A stretch of DNA of 64,000 bases from Dirofilaria immitis (GCA_024305405.1 JAKNDB010000068.1:3410501-3474500), one strand, 5' to 3'; numbered from the stretch's first letter, positions 13,520-26,530 are shown. Numbers and translations: made by a program. Notes: generated from the letters alone by a model not told the origin.

Positions 13520-13740
13520 GAATTTTCGGCGGAAAAAGAGTAACATCATTCGTAAGAGGAATAAAAAGCTAGATGCGGAAAAAAGTATATCCGGAGAAGA
13601 GATAAAAGATGAACATCCAGAAAAGATATAAGCGGAATAATATCCGGAAACGGAATAAAAAAGTTACATGCGGAAGAGTAATAGAAAGAGTAACACTGCA
13701 TGGAAGAGGGATAAAAACCATAATGCAAAAAAAAATTAAA
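13520..13740. repeat. Degenerate tandem repeat with GCGGAA and ATCCGGA motifs
   Basis: Loosely repeated units of about 35 bases contain ATGCGGAAGAGTAATA or TATCCGGAGAAGAGATAAA. The same CCGGA core appears in the duplicated segment at 61905-62075, so this may be a dispersed family. Confidence 0.55.
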
Positions 13741-14061
13741 AAATATGCAAATTTTTTTCATTACTATAAACAAATCTTTTGCTAAATAATTTCGTTGCAA
13801 TTTTATGCAACATCTCTTATAATTTTAATATTTCAATTAATTTTCATTTAAAGAAAAAAAAGAAAAAAAATGCTTTCTTGAATTTTCTATTTTTCTCGAA
13901 AGAGGAAGAAGTAATGAAAAAAGTTTGTATTTTTTCATTTATGCATTTTAGTAAAAATAATGCGAAAATATATAAGATCCATATTCTATTCAATTTACCA
14001 TCATCTACCATATCATTAATTTCATTGAGATAATACAAAAATATATGAGACCTTCTTTTTA

Positions 14062-14275
14062 AAAAATTCACATTCGACTCAATTTATCATAATTAATCAT
14101 ACTATTCCATTTACTTTATCACAATCTATCATATTCTATTCACTTATCACAATCTATCATATTCTATCCACTTTATTATAATTTATCACTTTGTCATAAT
14201 TTATCATATTCTGTTCAATCTATTATATTCTATTCGATCTATTATATCTATTCAATCTATTGTAATCGTTCCAAT
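14062..14275. repeat. Degenerate 25-30 base repeat with TCTATCATATTCTATTC motif
   Basis: At least seven related copies of a motif like TATCACAATCTATCATATTC, drifting towards TCGATCTATTATATC at the right edge. Pyrimidine-biased and non-coding. Confidence 0.7.
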
Positions 14276-15775
14276 CTTTTTTCTATTTTTAAAAGGATTT
14301 TTCAAAATTAAAAATCATCGAATACATGATAAGCATTTATATCAATAAACTTCATTACAAGAATGAATGATTGTCTAAATTATTACTATCATCCAAGTCC
14401 ATGCAGTTTTTTGATGAAATCTAAAATATAACATTTAATTCTTTCAAGAAAAGAGTTAAAAATATATATATCAAATACCTGCGATCTTCTTTAACCGTGT
14501 CAAAGATTGAGAGTTCTTTCCGCCTTTCAATATTGGCATTTCAAACTTGGATAAATTAAACCTTTATTATGATAAATTTGATAACCATATATCAACGAAC
14601 AGCAGCAATTATAAGATCAATGACATAAATTCAATAATACCAGTGAGACAATCATAATGACTATGTCATATCTCAAGAAAAGACCAAATGATACTTGATA
14701 CGCTCATCAAATTGACCTCTTGAAGCACATGCGGCGAAAATGATGATCAATTCTGAGATCACCATAGTTACCGTCTTTATTTGAGCACATAAATATGATA
14801 ATTAGTATTATTTACAATATCATGACCTTCAATTTAATACATTTCTAACAAATTCCCTTATGAAATCTATCACAAACTTTCTTTGCTATTTCAGCGATAC
14901 ACAATAAATTCGTATATATAACATATACCCAGTAATATTAAATTCAGAACTGAAGAAGAATCAGAGAATTAGTAATTTAGGATATTAAAATATAATTGTA
15001 CGTGAAATTACGTCTACAAATTAAATTTACATAAAATGTTGAACGATATATTTAATTTGATATGTTTCATGCAAATCATCTATTTGCTGTTGAAGTTATC
15101 AATAGTTTTTATCTCTAAAATCAATTGATAGAAATAATTTGATCATGATGAAAATTAATCATCATTAATTTATCAATTATCAAAGAATATCAGCAGTAAA
15201 TATGAAGGGGAATAATTAACAATTAAAATAGATGATTTGTTTTAGTTATTCGAACAAATAAACAATCAGTTTTAATTAATGGATAGATAAATTGTTTATT
15301 CTTATTTTTTAAAAGATCATGTAGATTATTCTACTTATACAAATAGCTTATTTTTATCTTCAATACTTTATTTACTTTGATTTCTGGCAGCAGGTAAATA
15401 AAGAGTCCTAATTAACAAGTGGAAAAGTGAACTATTCTATATTTCTCGAAAAACTGGAATGTAAGCTTATATAGCTAAGAAATTATCTTAGTTCCCAAAA
15501 AGTCTACACTCTCGGTTGATGAATAAACAATCTATTTGTTTTACCTAATTTTTCTCGAATATTCGCAGTTGAGATCATGATTTTCATATTGAACTGCTTG
15601 GATGATGAATTTCAGTTGTGGAATGCGATGAGATGGCTGCGATTTATTTCCCGATTATTTTTCCGGCGATAATATTTCTTAGCAAAGCGGCGGTGACGGT
15701 ATGAAGTGTTTTCGGTAGAACTTTGGTAACACTTATGGAAGTTTTTTGCAGATTTCAAGAAATTCTGAGAAAAGA

Positions 15776-18617
15776 ATGACTTCCAAAAGTGATGCTTATC
15801 ATGCGGTTAAACGAGGTCCGATGAAATTCAAAGGAAACAAATCATTGTAAATTTTATAGTCTTTCTGTTTTCTTATTTCATGATTTTCTGCATTATTTTT
15901 GTATGTATCGAAGTAATCATCGTTCACTGTTTTTCGATGGAATTTAAAGATACAAAATTTATATTTTATTTTCTCGAAAAAGCAAATTTTCTGCAGGTTT
16001 AAATCCGACAAATTAAAAAAATGAAGAAATTGGGAAAAGACGATAGCACCGTGGTTGATCCAGATATCGCAACTCACGGTAAATTATTTTGCTATTCTTA
16101 AATATGAAAATATTCTTAAACCGAAGAAAGCAAAATCTAAAATCTGAAGTAGTTTCTAATGTATTCTTGCTAGTTAATATTTCGGGCTTAATTCTTTCTA
16201 ATATGGTTTTTTTCTTATTGGATTTTTGATCAGCAGTCATTAATCCAAAACATTTTATGACATTTTCTCTAACACAAAATCGAATATATTGGTGCAGTTG
16301 CGTTAAATATCAGTTTGTGTGCGGGAAAAATTTTGGATAATGAACAAATCTCTTTGGAAAAGAAGTGTTTTTTTTTTTTTTTTAGGATAAATATGTTTGT
16401 TATGAATTTTTAGAAGAATTATTTAGTGGCCAATATTGATTGCCTTTTGGTGCTGATGTTGCCATGTAATGCTTATAAACTGATCGTTGCTAATAATTTA
16501 ATATTATATGAAATATTCGGACTATTTCTGTAATCAAATGTGGAATTTATAACATTAGAGTAACTAAATCATTTTTCGGTTAATGCATCTGAATAGCGGG
16601 TTATTGTTATTCATATGGATCAAATATTTTATAACAAATATCATTGCTTGAAAAATGCCTGCGTGCTATGCCATTAAGAAATTCAGTGTAGTCGAAGTAT
16701 TTCGTATTGTATTTCTCTTCCTGCCGATCATAGCAGGCATTTTTTTCACCCATAGCTGATTATGCCGTAGCATTGTTGCTTCTAATGATTTGTTAATTTC
16801 CAGTCCGCATTTTTAGATCTTCTACTTTCATGTTATTCATTTATACAGGTGGCTGGAGACCATTAGATAATGAAATTGATCTTCGGGGTGGTATAAATAT
16901 AAGCATCGAATGTGATACAACGCCTGGAACATATCTCGCTGCTATGGACAATGGCCGATTTACGATTGGCGGACCACATTTGGCTGGCGAGGGACCAAAT
17001 CCAGAAGAAGTTAGTTGCTGAATGAGTAACAGCAGAGAGAATTTAGAAGTTGGAATAGAAGCATTTGTAAATATTTTGTAGATGCGACAGAGATTCCCAT
17101 CAACCTTGTTTGAAAAATGTATTGTTAAGATTTCATCATTTTTTCGTGGTCACTTCACTTATCCATAAGATTATGAACAGTCCTGATAAATGTTTTTATT
17201 AGCTTATCGTACGGACTGTTAGCTACCATTAAAGAATATAATAATTAAAAATATTCAATAGGATGCTATTTTTTTAAAGATAATTTATGCAGCTGGAATA
17301 TTTTGCTTCTCAATAGTATTTATTGTGGAAAAAATTAGGATTTTGAGACGAGTTTTGTGTTTTAATAACTTAGCAAGAAACTCCATTAATTTATAAAATT
17401 ATTTACAGATACTTACACTAATAAAAACACCAGACGATATGCTTGTTAGTATGAAAACAGGTTTTGGTAAATATGTTGGCGTGGATTCTGAAGGAAATCT
17501 CATTGCCACAGCTGATGCTGTTGGTACGAGAGAACGAATGATTGTTGTCTTCGAGGAGGTATCTTTTTACACATTAAAATTGTTTTTAATCGGAGGAAAT
17601 TTTAGTTCTTGAAAGTGATGAATATTTTGAATTTTATTCGTGGAACAAATTTTTTTCACTGATCCAAGAGTGTTTTTCTCATTATCTTTCCAATCATTTG
17701 TAGGGTAAAACCGCAATACAGTCTGCTTCGAATAATCTTTTCTTGAGCATGAAACCTGACAGGGAAGGTTACATACGTGTTACAAGTCGAAAGGCAGAAG
17801 CTGATGAAATGGTTAAGGTACTGTATGTTGCAAAAGAATAGTCTTATTTTAATGAATAGTTTTAACAAAAAGGCTACTGTGAATAAGCAGTGTTACATTA
17901 TATATATATATTTGAGATGTTTTGGAAATAGTCATTACTCTTCTCTAGAGATCACAATTGCATCATGAGTGTAATCTGAGTTCTGTTCTGTATTTGCAGT
18001 TACGAACGGATGCTAGAAAAGAAGGACCTGTTGATTGGCGTTCAGAGGAAGATAGGAAATCTGCTGCCGAATGTGAAACAAGCTATGTGTATGTTTTTTT
18101 TATTTTCCATTTATTTTTTTCGAAATTTTCTAAAAGTACTAATGGAGAAACCGGAGATCTCTGAAAATATTCATTAGAAATTAGGACTTCAAATGACGTT
18201 GCATTTATGCGCATTTGAAACTATTTAATTCGATTTTTTTCGCATATGAAACGCCAGAATAAAGGTAAGCATTGCTTTACAATGTTTTATCCTACGGTTA
18301 CGAATCGATTTAGTAAGACTGCCAAGAAGAGAAATTCTCTTACGCGTTAAATGTATTTCATGTCAAGACATTAATTATATGTCCATTTTTTCTCATTAAA
18401 AAATATAATTTAGTGTTGCAGCTCTCTAAATTCCGCTAATTTTGCTTGCATTTGTTTATAGGAAAATGTATCAGCATTCGAAAGTTGCTACAAAAGGAAA
18501 TACATTAATATCAACTTAAATGATAAAGAATCTGTACGTCGCGCCCAGCAGGAAGGCAATTTACATGAACTGTTGTTGGAACGTCGAGTTAAAACAAAAA
18601 GTGATAAATATTGTTAA
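15776..18617 (+). CDS. FRG1: FRG1, fascin-like beta-trefoil nuclear protein (7 exons)
   Basis: Exons: 15776-15846, 15997-16078, 16849-17009, 17409-17558, 17704-17817, 18000-18088, 18462-18617; about 274 residues against 258 in human FRG1. Family knowledge: a nuclear and nucleolar protein linked to pre-mRNA splicing complexes and actin bundling. Matches in order: basic N-terminus (VKRGPMKFKGNKS), GTYLAAMDNGRFTIGGPH, MKTGFGKYVGVDSEGNL, ADAVGTRE, RVTSRKAEADEMVK, AAECETSYV, and the C-terminal EGNLHELLLERR followed by SDKYC and stop. The frame is lost twice: in an A7 run at 16015-16021 (one more A joins the two halves of the Lys-rich segment) and at 18472-18476, where one base after CAG would give KMYQSF as in the family. 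A shorter exon 6 (ending two bases earlier) also rescues the second site. The gene is most likely intact in the organism. Confidence 0.95.
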
Positions 18618-18724
18618 TGCTTAGCTACTTTATTATTCACAAAATGCTATTTTATAGAATAAGGTAAAGGTAATAATGAAACTAAATATTGATCATTTTT
18701 TCCTAACATGCTCAGAAATAATTC

Positions 18725-18812
18725 AAATCAGAAAAGGGGAGGGCTGTTCCAAATATCCAAATTCAGTTATGGGAAAAGGGAAGAGCTGTTCCAAATATTC
18801 AAATTTTTCTTT
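18725..18812. repeat. Direct tandem duplication downstream of FRG1
   Basis: Two imperfect copies of a roughly 43-base unit, each with GGGCTGTTCCAAATAT or GAGCTGTTCCAAATAT preceded by AAAAGGG. Just past the FRG1 stop codon, so probably within or near its 3' untranslated region. Confidence 0.85.
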
Positions 18813-20464
18813 TTGGCTAAAAATTATTAGTATGAATATATTCATTAATTAATAGAAGAAAAGGGATTTATTTGTAGGTTTCCTTGGTAAATTTGGCGGT
18901 CAGTTGAAATAAGACGAGGCGTAGTGTAGTCGTTAGTAGGTCGAGTTGAGATGTTTATTTTGTCTTTTGCGTCTTAATCATGAATATACATACAGTTTTA
19001 ATTAACACAAAAACATATTTAGCAGGAGCGATATGCAGCAAATATTACAATAGATATTCATTTAAATGACAGAAAAAACTGTAAAGGATCTGACTGCAGT
19101 ATAATATATATGCGGTATGAAGATTGTAATTATTATCAGGTAAAAGATTTTGCATATGAATTTTTAGCCATAAAGAGAAAGGACATGAAGTTAATTAGAT
19201 TAAGATAACAAATTAAGAAGATAAAGTAATTAAGAAAATGCATAAAAAAATGATTTTAAGGATTATGAAATCATTTACATGATTTATAAAGTTTATTTAC
19301 TGTTTGAATAATTCATTCTTTATCAATTTCGTTCGCGATATCTACTATTCGCATTGCGAACAATGTTTTCTTTTTCTTTCTGCCAATAATTACTTCAGCA
19401 GGAAATCGACTAGAAACTTTGAATTCACGAATTACAACTTGAAATCACGATTCACTGCTGTTTGGAACTTCTAAATACTTGAAAGTCGGGATTTCTTAAA
19501 ATCTAAAAAAAACTTTTCATCACAGCTATACATCCGAATACGTTGCCTTATTGATGATTGGTTGTGTACGGCCATATGATAGTAGGATACTATATATAAG
19601 TTCACAGAAAAATAAGAGAAATAAGAAATATGATTGAAAAAAAGATCATTTTGATGATTTTTAATGATTCATTTTAATGATTTAACAGTTTGCGAGATTT
19701 ATTTACGAAAATTTATTCATTTTTAACAAAATAAATTTAATATAACATAAAGTGGACTTAAAAGTAAGAGAGCCAAACTAATTTGATATTAGAAGTCACT
19801 CAATTTCGCGGTTGGAACTAAGGAACTGTCATTAAAATCGCGAGAATCAGAGAATCAGTAATTGTTCTGTTCTGAATTAATATTGCTGACATGTGTTATA
19901 TGTGCGGATTTATTGTAGATTGTAAATGTAATCTGAAATTGTCTGCCCATTGTGTTTATAAGCTTTAAAAAGAGCACTTCATGCACATTAACAAGGGCGC
20001 TATTTCTTGTGGCTACAGAACTGCACCAGCATCCTCCGTCTGCGTGGAAGAAGACGGCCCTGCGCACCAAAAGCAGTAGTCGGATAACTGTATTGGGGTT
20101 ATTTAATTTTCTTTTTCCATTATGTTATCATCATTAAAACTGTCATATTCGTATTCTGAATTTGTATTAGTGATCTTACAATTGATATGTACATTGACGT
20201 ATCACCAATTTATTTTTGAAGTGTTATCACTGAAAGAAAGAACCCTCAATTTTTGTCATGGTTAAAAAAGATCGGCGACAGGAACTTTGCTGGATACAAA
20301 TTTATGAAGAATCAGCGCGCGTGTAGTCCTGGACATCTAAGCGCGTCACAGACCTGTTATTGCTCAACTTCATTCGGCTAAACACTGCTTGTCCCTCTAA
20401 GAAGTTGTCTGGACAAAATTATCCAGTAACTATTTAGTAAGTTAGAGTCTCGCTTGTTATCGGA

Positions 20465-20465
<1 letters not shown>

Positions 20466-20493
<28 letters not shown>
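20466..20493. repeat. (AT)n dinucleotide run
   Basis: About 14 uninterrupted AT repeats between GGA and GTACTC. Confidence 0.95.
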
Positions 20494-20496
<3 letters not shown>

Positions 20497-21012
20497 TCTA
20501 AAAACAAGCTTAAATATATCATTGATAAATCAAATTATATTAAGTAAAAATGCAAGAATTCGACGTTTGCAACTTAAAATATTTTAAAGCACATATGAAA
20601 TACCAGTATTTTGCAAAGGCACCATATTTAGGCAGAAATTATTACTATATTAAATCGATATATTATAAATTATTTTTGTTTCACTAAATCGATTACATTG
20701 CAAATTATTTTTTAGATTATGAAATGAAGTATCCAATCGATTATATTGTAAATCATACTGTAAAATCGATCTCGAGGATTTAACTGCTAAAATTCTACAT
20801 ATAACAACAATACGATATCCATATAAAAATGATATTTTTTTTACAATATAGGAAGCTTTGAGGACAAAGTAATATATGCATGCTACCATCTTAATAAGTA
20901 TCAATTGTGCAACAATGGATTCACTAATATTCAGTAATAAATTGATTTTTCCTACTACGAGAAAATAATGTAAAGCTTAAATACATTATACGCTGCATAT
21001 GATTCATGCCAT

Positions 21013-24000
21013 TCATGAATTTTCAACAGCATCCATTAATGGCGATGTATCCGAATTATCATCTGTAATAAACTGCTCACCTGAAATAAAGTTAATGTGT
21101 AAGGAAATATGAAATCAAAAATATTACAATAATTAACAACAGAAAAATCGATAACATGCACAGGAGATAGATGATTGGAGATAACATGAGATTTAACATT
21201 CTTGTTTCGCCTCCAAAACGAAATCTATTATAAGAGAAAAGCATACCATGCATAGATTTATCGGAATTTCGCCTATCTTGATTGATGTAGAAACTTGACA
21301 CCAAATACAACAAACTACCGAAACAAAGCACAAAACTTGGCAAAAATAATGAATGTTGAAGAGCAATAAAATGTGCAAGAGTAGATCGTTCATGCCCTGC
21401 AAATTAACGACAACTAACTGAGGAAGGAAATTTAATTCAAAATTAAACAGCGGGTAGAAAGAATAACTCTAAAAGCATGATTAAAAATATATATACGATT
21501 AGCAGATAAACCTGATACCGTTTAAATATACTGCCAACTTTGTCAAGGTAGATAACTGAACTCATATGTATCAATACAATGGTAATAGTACTAAAAAAAT
21601 AGCTAATAATAACACTAAACAAAAATCCAACAATAGTGAGATAAAGTTTGCAAGCTCACCACGTAATGCATCCGATACTGCTCCAATCAGATATGAGAGA
21701 AAGCATCTCCAAAAGATGTGAAATCAAAGTTTGAATTGCTGTTGCTATTGACCGTCGACGTAAACTTATAACAGACTGAAACAAAATTTTAATCAATTTT
21801 CATCAAATTTCTGGAAACGAATTTTAACGTCTGAATTATTTTAAATCTTAAACTTAAATAGAAGTCAAGGCTCCAAAATTATCTAATAAATATCATTACC
21901 TGAATGTAATAACATCATTACATTCAAGCTTTAACCCACGCAAATGGAATGAGATAAAAATGAATGTCAGTAATCGCATCATATATAATGCATTGAACCT
22001 TAAAAAATCTTGATATTCTTGAATAATAGACTTTTCACTCACCATTAAAATATCCACGTTGATAGCCGAATTAACGCAACAACCGGTAATAGCAAAAATA
22101 TAAAAATCTGAAAAAGCGAAGGACATCTAGAACATTGCAAGGTGTTTAATTTTTAAACTACCGAACTTTCAAAATAATTTTAAATCCTATAAAACGAGTT
22201 AAAAATATTACCCAACATAAAATCGTGTACTGTGTTGATAAGACAAGAGCAAAATATAGAAATGGCACTGCTAAGAGCGAACCCAAAGCGCAAACATGTA
22301 AATCAGCATGAGTATTCGCCAGTACATTGCCAAATCCTGACCGCCAAATCTACGAACAAAAAATTTCGGACTAATTATGGATCTAATTTTAGCATAAATT
22401 TCCAATAAAAAGAAAAAAACCGAATTATTCTCACTTCTTTCAAAGAAAAATACCAAGATTAATTTTGGCAAAAGAAACTCTTCTTAAGACAATAACTTTT
22501 ATAGATTAGATTCGAAACGTAAACAATATTTTATAAAGTAATCGATAACAGAAAAGAAAAAAATCTGGTAATCTTACTTGGGATAATACTGAACCAGAGA
22601 AAACACCTAAAAATCCAGCAAGACATGTAATGATTCCAAATATTAATCCCACTCTAAAAAAAAGGAAATGAAGAAACAATTCAAGAAAAACAATCATGCC
22701 GAAAAAATTATCAATACCATGTGATTCGTCCACATTTTCTAATGATTTCAAAACTAAGAGCTATTTACTTTAATTCTTAAATCTTACAACAGAATAAAAA
22801 CAATAAAAATAACGAACTCAGCCTTGACTTCATTACTAATATAACTGGTACCATGATGTACGGCCCACGCATATTGCAATAGCGTCGGTGTCCACCATGC
22901 TAGGCAACCAGTCACAAATATTACTGATGTCAATCCAAGAGTTGTGATAATATAAGTCGGTCTTTAAAAAGTAAGAATGTCCATTCTACATTTCTATATT
23001 ATGATCTTAACAACAGTAGAATATAATTTTTACTATTGCAATTAAAGTATGCTTTCAATTTCTGCATTTTTAAACATTTTTCAGTAAATTTTATCAATTA
23101 ACATTTAGACTAATAGAGAATAATTATACAGAAGATAAGATAAGTTGCATCCTAACTGAATTAGATATACCTACTATTATTTAAGAAAAACTGTAATACA
23201 GTAAGAAGAAATTCACTCAAAAAAACGAACACAGTAAACAGATATTTGATGTCTGCAAGAAAAGAGGATGGCATAGGATTAACGTGCTCCACTTCACCAC
23301 GTACTGGTTCTTCAATAACAAAAAGTAGCAGCAAAAGCATATGATACCAAAGATGGGTGTTAAACGGACACCCCATTGCCAGGTTTTTGTCCATAGCGAA
23401 AAAACTGAACCAGTTGCGTATCCTAGTCCACTGAAATTATAAATAAGTCCTCAAAAATTATCGAACCAGCTGTGAAATTTTGATAAAATACACAATATGT
23501 AATTCTTAATCAATTAATGAGATTAAAATCGTGAGTCCTGCTTCGTGACAGAATATCATATCTAGATAAAGAAATAACTAAAATTTATTTCATATTTCGA
23601 TATTACTGTAGCTATATTTTCATATCTCAGGAAAATTTTTACTTTTTTATACAGGGAAGGAAATATGATTGAAAAAGCGAACCTTCCAACTGGTATTGCA
23701 AAGTAGAAAACCATCAAAGCAGAACTTCGTCGATTTCCTCTATACATATCGGCAATTATTGTTGGTGCAACGGTTACGTAGCATGCTTCGCCGATACCCA
23801 CAATACCCCGACATAATAAAAACAGATAAAAATGCTAAAAGAAAATCCAGAGAGAGAAAATACAAAAAAAATATTGATAAAAATTTCTTTTAAATGTAAA
23901 AAATATACTTTAGTGGAAAAAAGATCAGTAAATATCGTGTTAATGAATTAAGACGAAAGCAAACTAAATACAAATACCAACTGTGGGCCCACAAAGTGTT

Positions 24001-25105
24001 GATAATAAAACTGCTATCATCCAAATAATCAATCCGATCTCTATAATGAATTTTCGATTATATCGATCACCATAATAACCACAAACTGGAGCAAACACCA
24101 TATAAAATACGATGAATGCTGTCTGCAAATCGATATAAATAGTTTGCTTTTTTCGTTTGTAATTTAGAATCCTACTAATTAATAACCTAAAAGCCCCTAG
24201 CTATAAACACGAGATAACAAAATACCTAAGAATTACAGGCTACTTAGCCATACTGCAATTAATATATGAACAAACTTCAGATTTGGAATTGTATCCGCGC
24301 AAGAGAAATATTAACAGTATTCATTTAATAAATTAAAAAAAATTTGATTAGTTCACATCATAAAAGATAAAAGCTAGGATTAAAGATTAAATTTAGGTCG
24401 AAAAATTGTCCCACTAAATTTCATTTTAAAAATATCAAAAAACTTTACACCCAATTTTTCAATTATATCATAATTTGTTGTAACAAATATATACCTGCAA
24501 AAGTCCAGCACTTGAATCATCGATATTAAAATATTTTTGTATTTGGGTAAGTACTCCAGCAATTGTAAATCTTAAATATTATCGGTCACTGAATATTATC
24601 AAAATTATTATTAAATTTTAGAAAAATTGGAAACTTGAAATATCTTAAAAGATCAATACAATTTTAATATTGCACGACACCACTAATTAAAATGCTAGCT
24701 CTATTCAAACTTTGTCAATAGCTCTACACGTTTTTTGCATGTTTAGCATATCGACGTCTTGTTAATAACTTAATGGAAAGAAATAAATAATTAATTAAAT
24801 ATCGGTCGTGAGATTCTTTTGAAATAATGATTCTGTACAGCTCATGTCTCATCATCTGTAGTTGTATTACGTTATATTACGAAAACAAAATAAAACTCAC
24901 TGAATATTCTGAGAATCTCTGATACCACCATGATGATGTTCAAGTGAACAGTATAAATCCCATGCTAAAATTTCAAAATAACATACCTATCCATATAATT
25001 GAGTAAATTGATAAGAAGAAGTACAACAATCGATGCACATTTCTTTTCTATTGACCAAATAGATGTCACCAACGACTGGCTGCTATCTTCGGCATTCATC
25101 ATCAT
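21013..25105 (-). CDS. SPNS: Spinster-type major facilitator transporter (12 exons)
   Basis: Exons from the start: 24987-25105, 24495-24570, 23982-24122, 23683-23834, 23171-23430, 22818-22961, 22578-22653, 22217-22349 (or to 22212), 22043-22107, 21660-21775, 21247-21396, 21013-21080; about 500 residues. The first of three ATGs directly follows an in-frame TAA. Family knowledge: SPNS proteins export lysophospholipids or sphingosine-1-phosphate from lysosomes or cells. Visible: [16 protein letters not shown] (first membrane segment), MFS motif [100 protein letters not shown]. Frame losses: T4 run at 23333-23336 and two within exon 10 (near 21695 and 21709), all cured by one added base each. A 42-base in-frame GT...AG segment inside exon 5 may be a mini-intron. 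Substrate not predictable. Confidence 0.95.
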
Positions 25106-25974
25106 TTATACAAATTGATCAAAACTGTAAAACTGTAGAATTATTCAATCTGTTTGTAAATATAAAAATATCCGAATATCATCGAGAAAAGAGCAATATT
25201 ATTTATATCTCCATATTTATCTATCAGAAAAATAAGCCAAAAATGCGAAGCCTAATCAACTTGTCTATCCAAAAGAAACATAAATAAGATTATACTGTGT
25301 AAGATTTTACTCATAGAATTTCTTAAAATAAATCATTTAACGGCAATCATTATTGTTCAATTATTGTTAAATGTTCAAGTTATGCTACAATGATTCTTAG
25401 ATTCAAAAACTAACTTTACTTAATTAAAAATGAGAAGACAACCAGCAAAATTTACTTACAAACTTATGTATAAATGTAAACTATTAAATTAAGAAATTCT
25501 ATGAATAAAATATTTTAAAGAAAATATTAAATTATGAAAATCCTAATAAAAAGAGGATTTCGTAAGGATTACTTAGACAATAAAACTCATTCAACTGAAG
25601 TAAAAATAAAGAAAATATTAGAACTAAAGTGAATGCAAAATTTTTACTACCAAAAATTGCTTAACTTCTGCAAAATTACTACCATCAAAATATTCGTCAT
25701 TATAATAATGCCCGAATAATTCACGTCTTTTTCTTCCTTGTGATTAAAATATTTCAAATAAGGAAAAAGTAATGAAACAAAAACTGCAATATAAGAAAAC
25801 TGACATTTCGTAGATCATTACAAAAATCGAATCCGATACATGTGTTGACAATTCCCATACAAATATCAAACTATGCGTATAATCTTTACCATCATTCCAA
25901 ATCCATTAAAGGTCGAATCAAAAGACACATTATCGATTTTAATCGGCAAAAAAAGATGTCCGTGACATTATATT

Positions 25975-26050
25975 AAAAGAGACGTCCACCGTGTTGTTAA
26001 CGTCAAAAGAAGCGTTCGCGATATTAACGTCAAAAGAGACGCTCGTAATA
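25975..26050. repeat. Three degenerate 30-base repeats with ACGTCAAAAGA core
   Basis: TTAACGTCAAAAGA(A)GCG or a close variant occurs three times in about 75 bases. On the minus strand the frame is open and reads SFDVN-type repeats, but no domain or splice sites support a gene. Confidence 0.6.
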
Positions 26051-26530
26051 TTAATCAGCTGATCATAAATTCCTTACTAAAATCATTCATTCAATTAATT
26101 ATGGATTTTCTCCTCACTTTACCTTCACTCACTGCTACTATCATTAAAATTATACTATTTATATAATCTTTTAAATCTCCACCACCATTATTCTCATTCT
26201 AACTAATCTATTCTCTTTCGTTACGAGAATATAATTACACTATTTATGACTTATTCTTTTCTCTACTTGTCATTATCTATTATCTTGCAACTCATCAAAT
26301 TTTATTACTTCCCTTATAGGTATATTATTATTTCGTTACCCTCAATCTTTGACTCATGCATTCTCTTTAGTTTCTGGTCTTCTTTATCCTTCGCATCAAT
26401 CTTTGCCTTCTCTTTATATAACATGCTATCTAACTTAAATATATAGAAACCATTAGCTGACTTTATTTACTAGAGATATTATGAAAATCTTGATCCCTCT
26501 ACTTCTCTTCATCAACGAGAATAAAACTAC

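Larger units (their letters stand above)
13084..15775. other. Intergenic region between START-domain gene and FRG1
   Basis: No convincing exon. It contains a degenerate GCGGAA/ATCCGGA repeat (about 13520-13740) and a 27-base degenerate repeat (14062-14275). The part from 14460 to 15720 has more complex sequence than the surrounding DNA and may include the FRG1 promoter. A short minus-strand frame at about 14690-14765 is discussed under rejected items. Confidence 0.5.
18618..21012. other. Region between the convergent FRG1 and spinster genes
   Basis: Both genes point into this 2.4 kb region, so it should hold their 3' ends. I recognise no exon. It holds a 43-base direct duplication (18725-18812), an (AT)n run (20466-20493) and two blocks with clearly higher GC than the background, about 19940-20090 and 20260-20420. 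Neither block resembles a tRNA, rRNA or spliceosomal RNA I can identify; an unrecognised non-coding RNA or an old exon is possible. Confidence 0.5.

Noticed and set aside
14690..14765. Minus-strand frame MVISELIIIFAACASRGQFD...
   Set aside because: It looks like a signal peptide but is short, ends after about 34 codons, lacks a clear donor and matches nothing I know; kept only as a note.
18905..18955. tRNA-like segment (GTGTAGTCGTTAGTAGG resembles an A box)
   Set aside because: No acceptor stem, anticodon arm or GGTTCGAxTCC B box follows at the right distance.
23978..23982. Donor GTATTT for spinster exon 3
   Set aside because: It leaves phase 1 and breaks the join to exon 4; the GTTGGT donor four bases earlier gives the family's exact spacing (STLCGPT to [10 protein letters not shown]).
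15776..25105. Calling FRG1 and the spinster gene pseudogenes because of their frame breaks
   Set aside because: Breaks are single-base losses, mostly in homopolymers, in otherwise fully conserved genes with intact splice phases, and the same defect occurs in every gene of the window.
6709..25105. An operon of FRG1 with the START-domain gene
   Set aside because: The 2.7 kb spacing is far longer than the roughly 100-base gaps usual in nematode operons, and the spacer is full of repeats.
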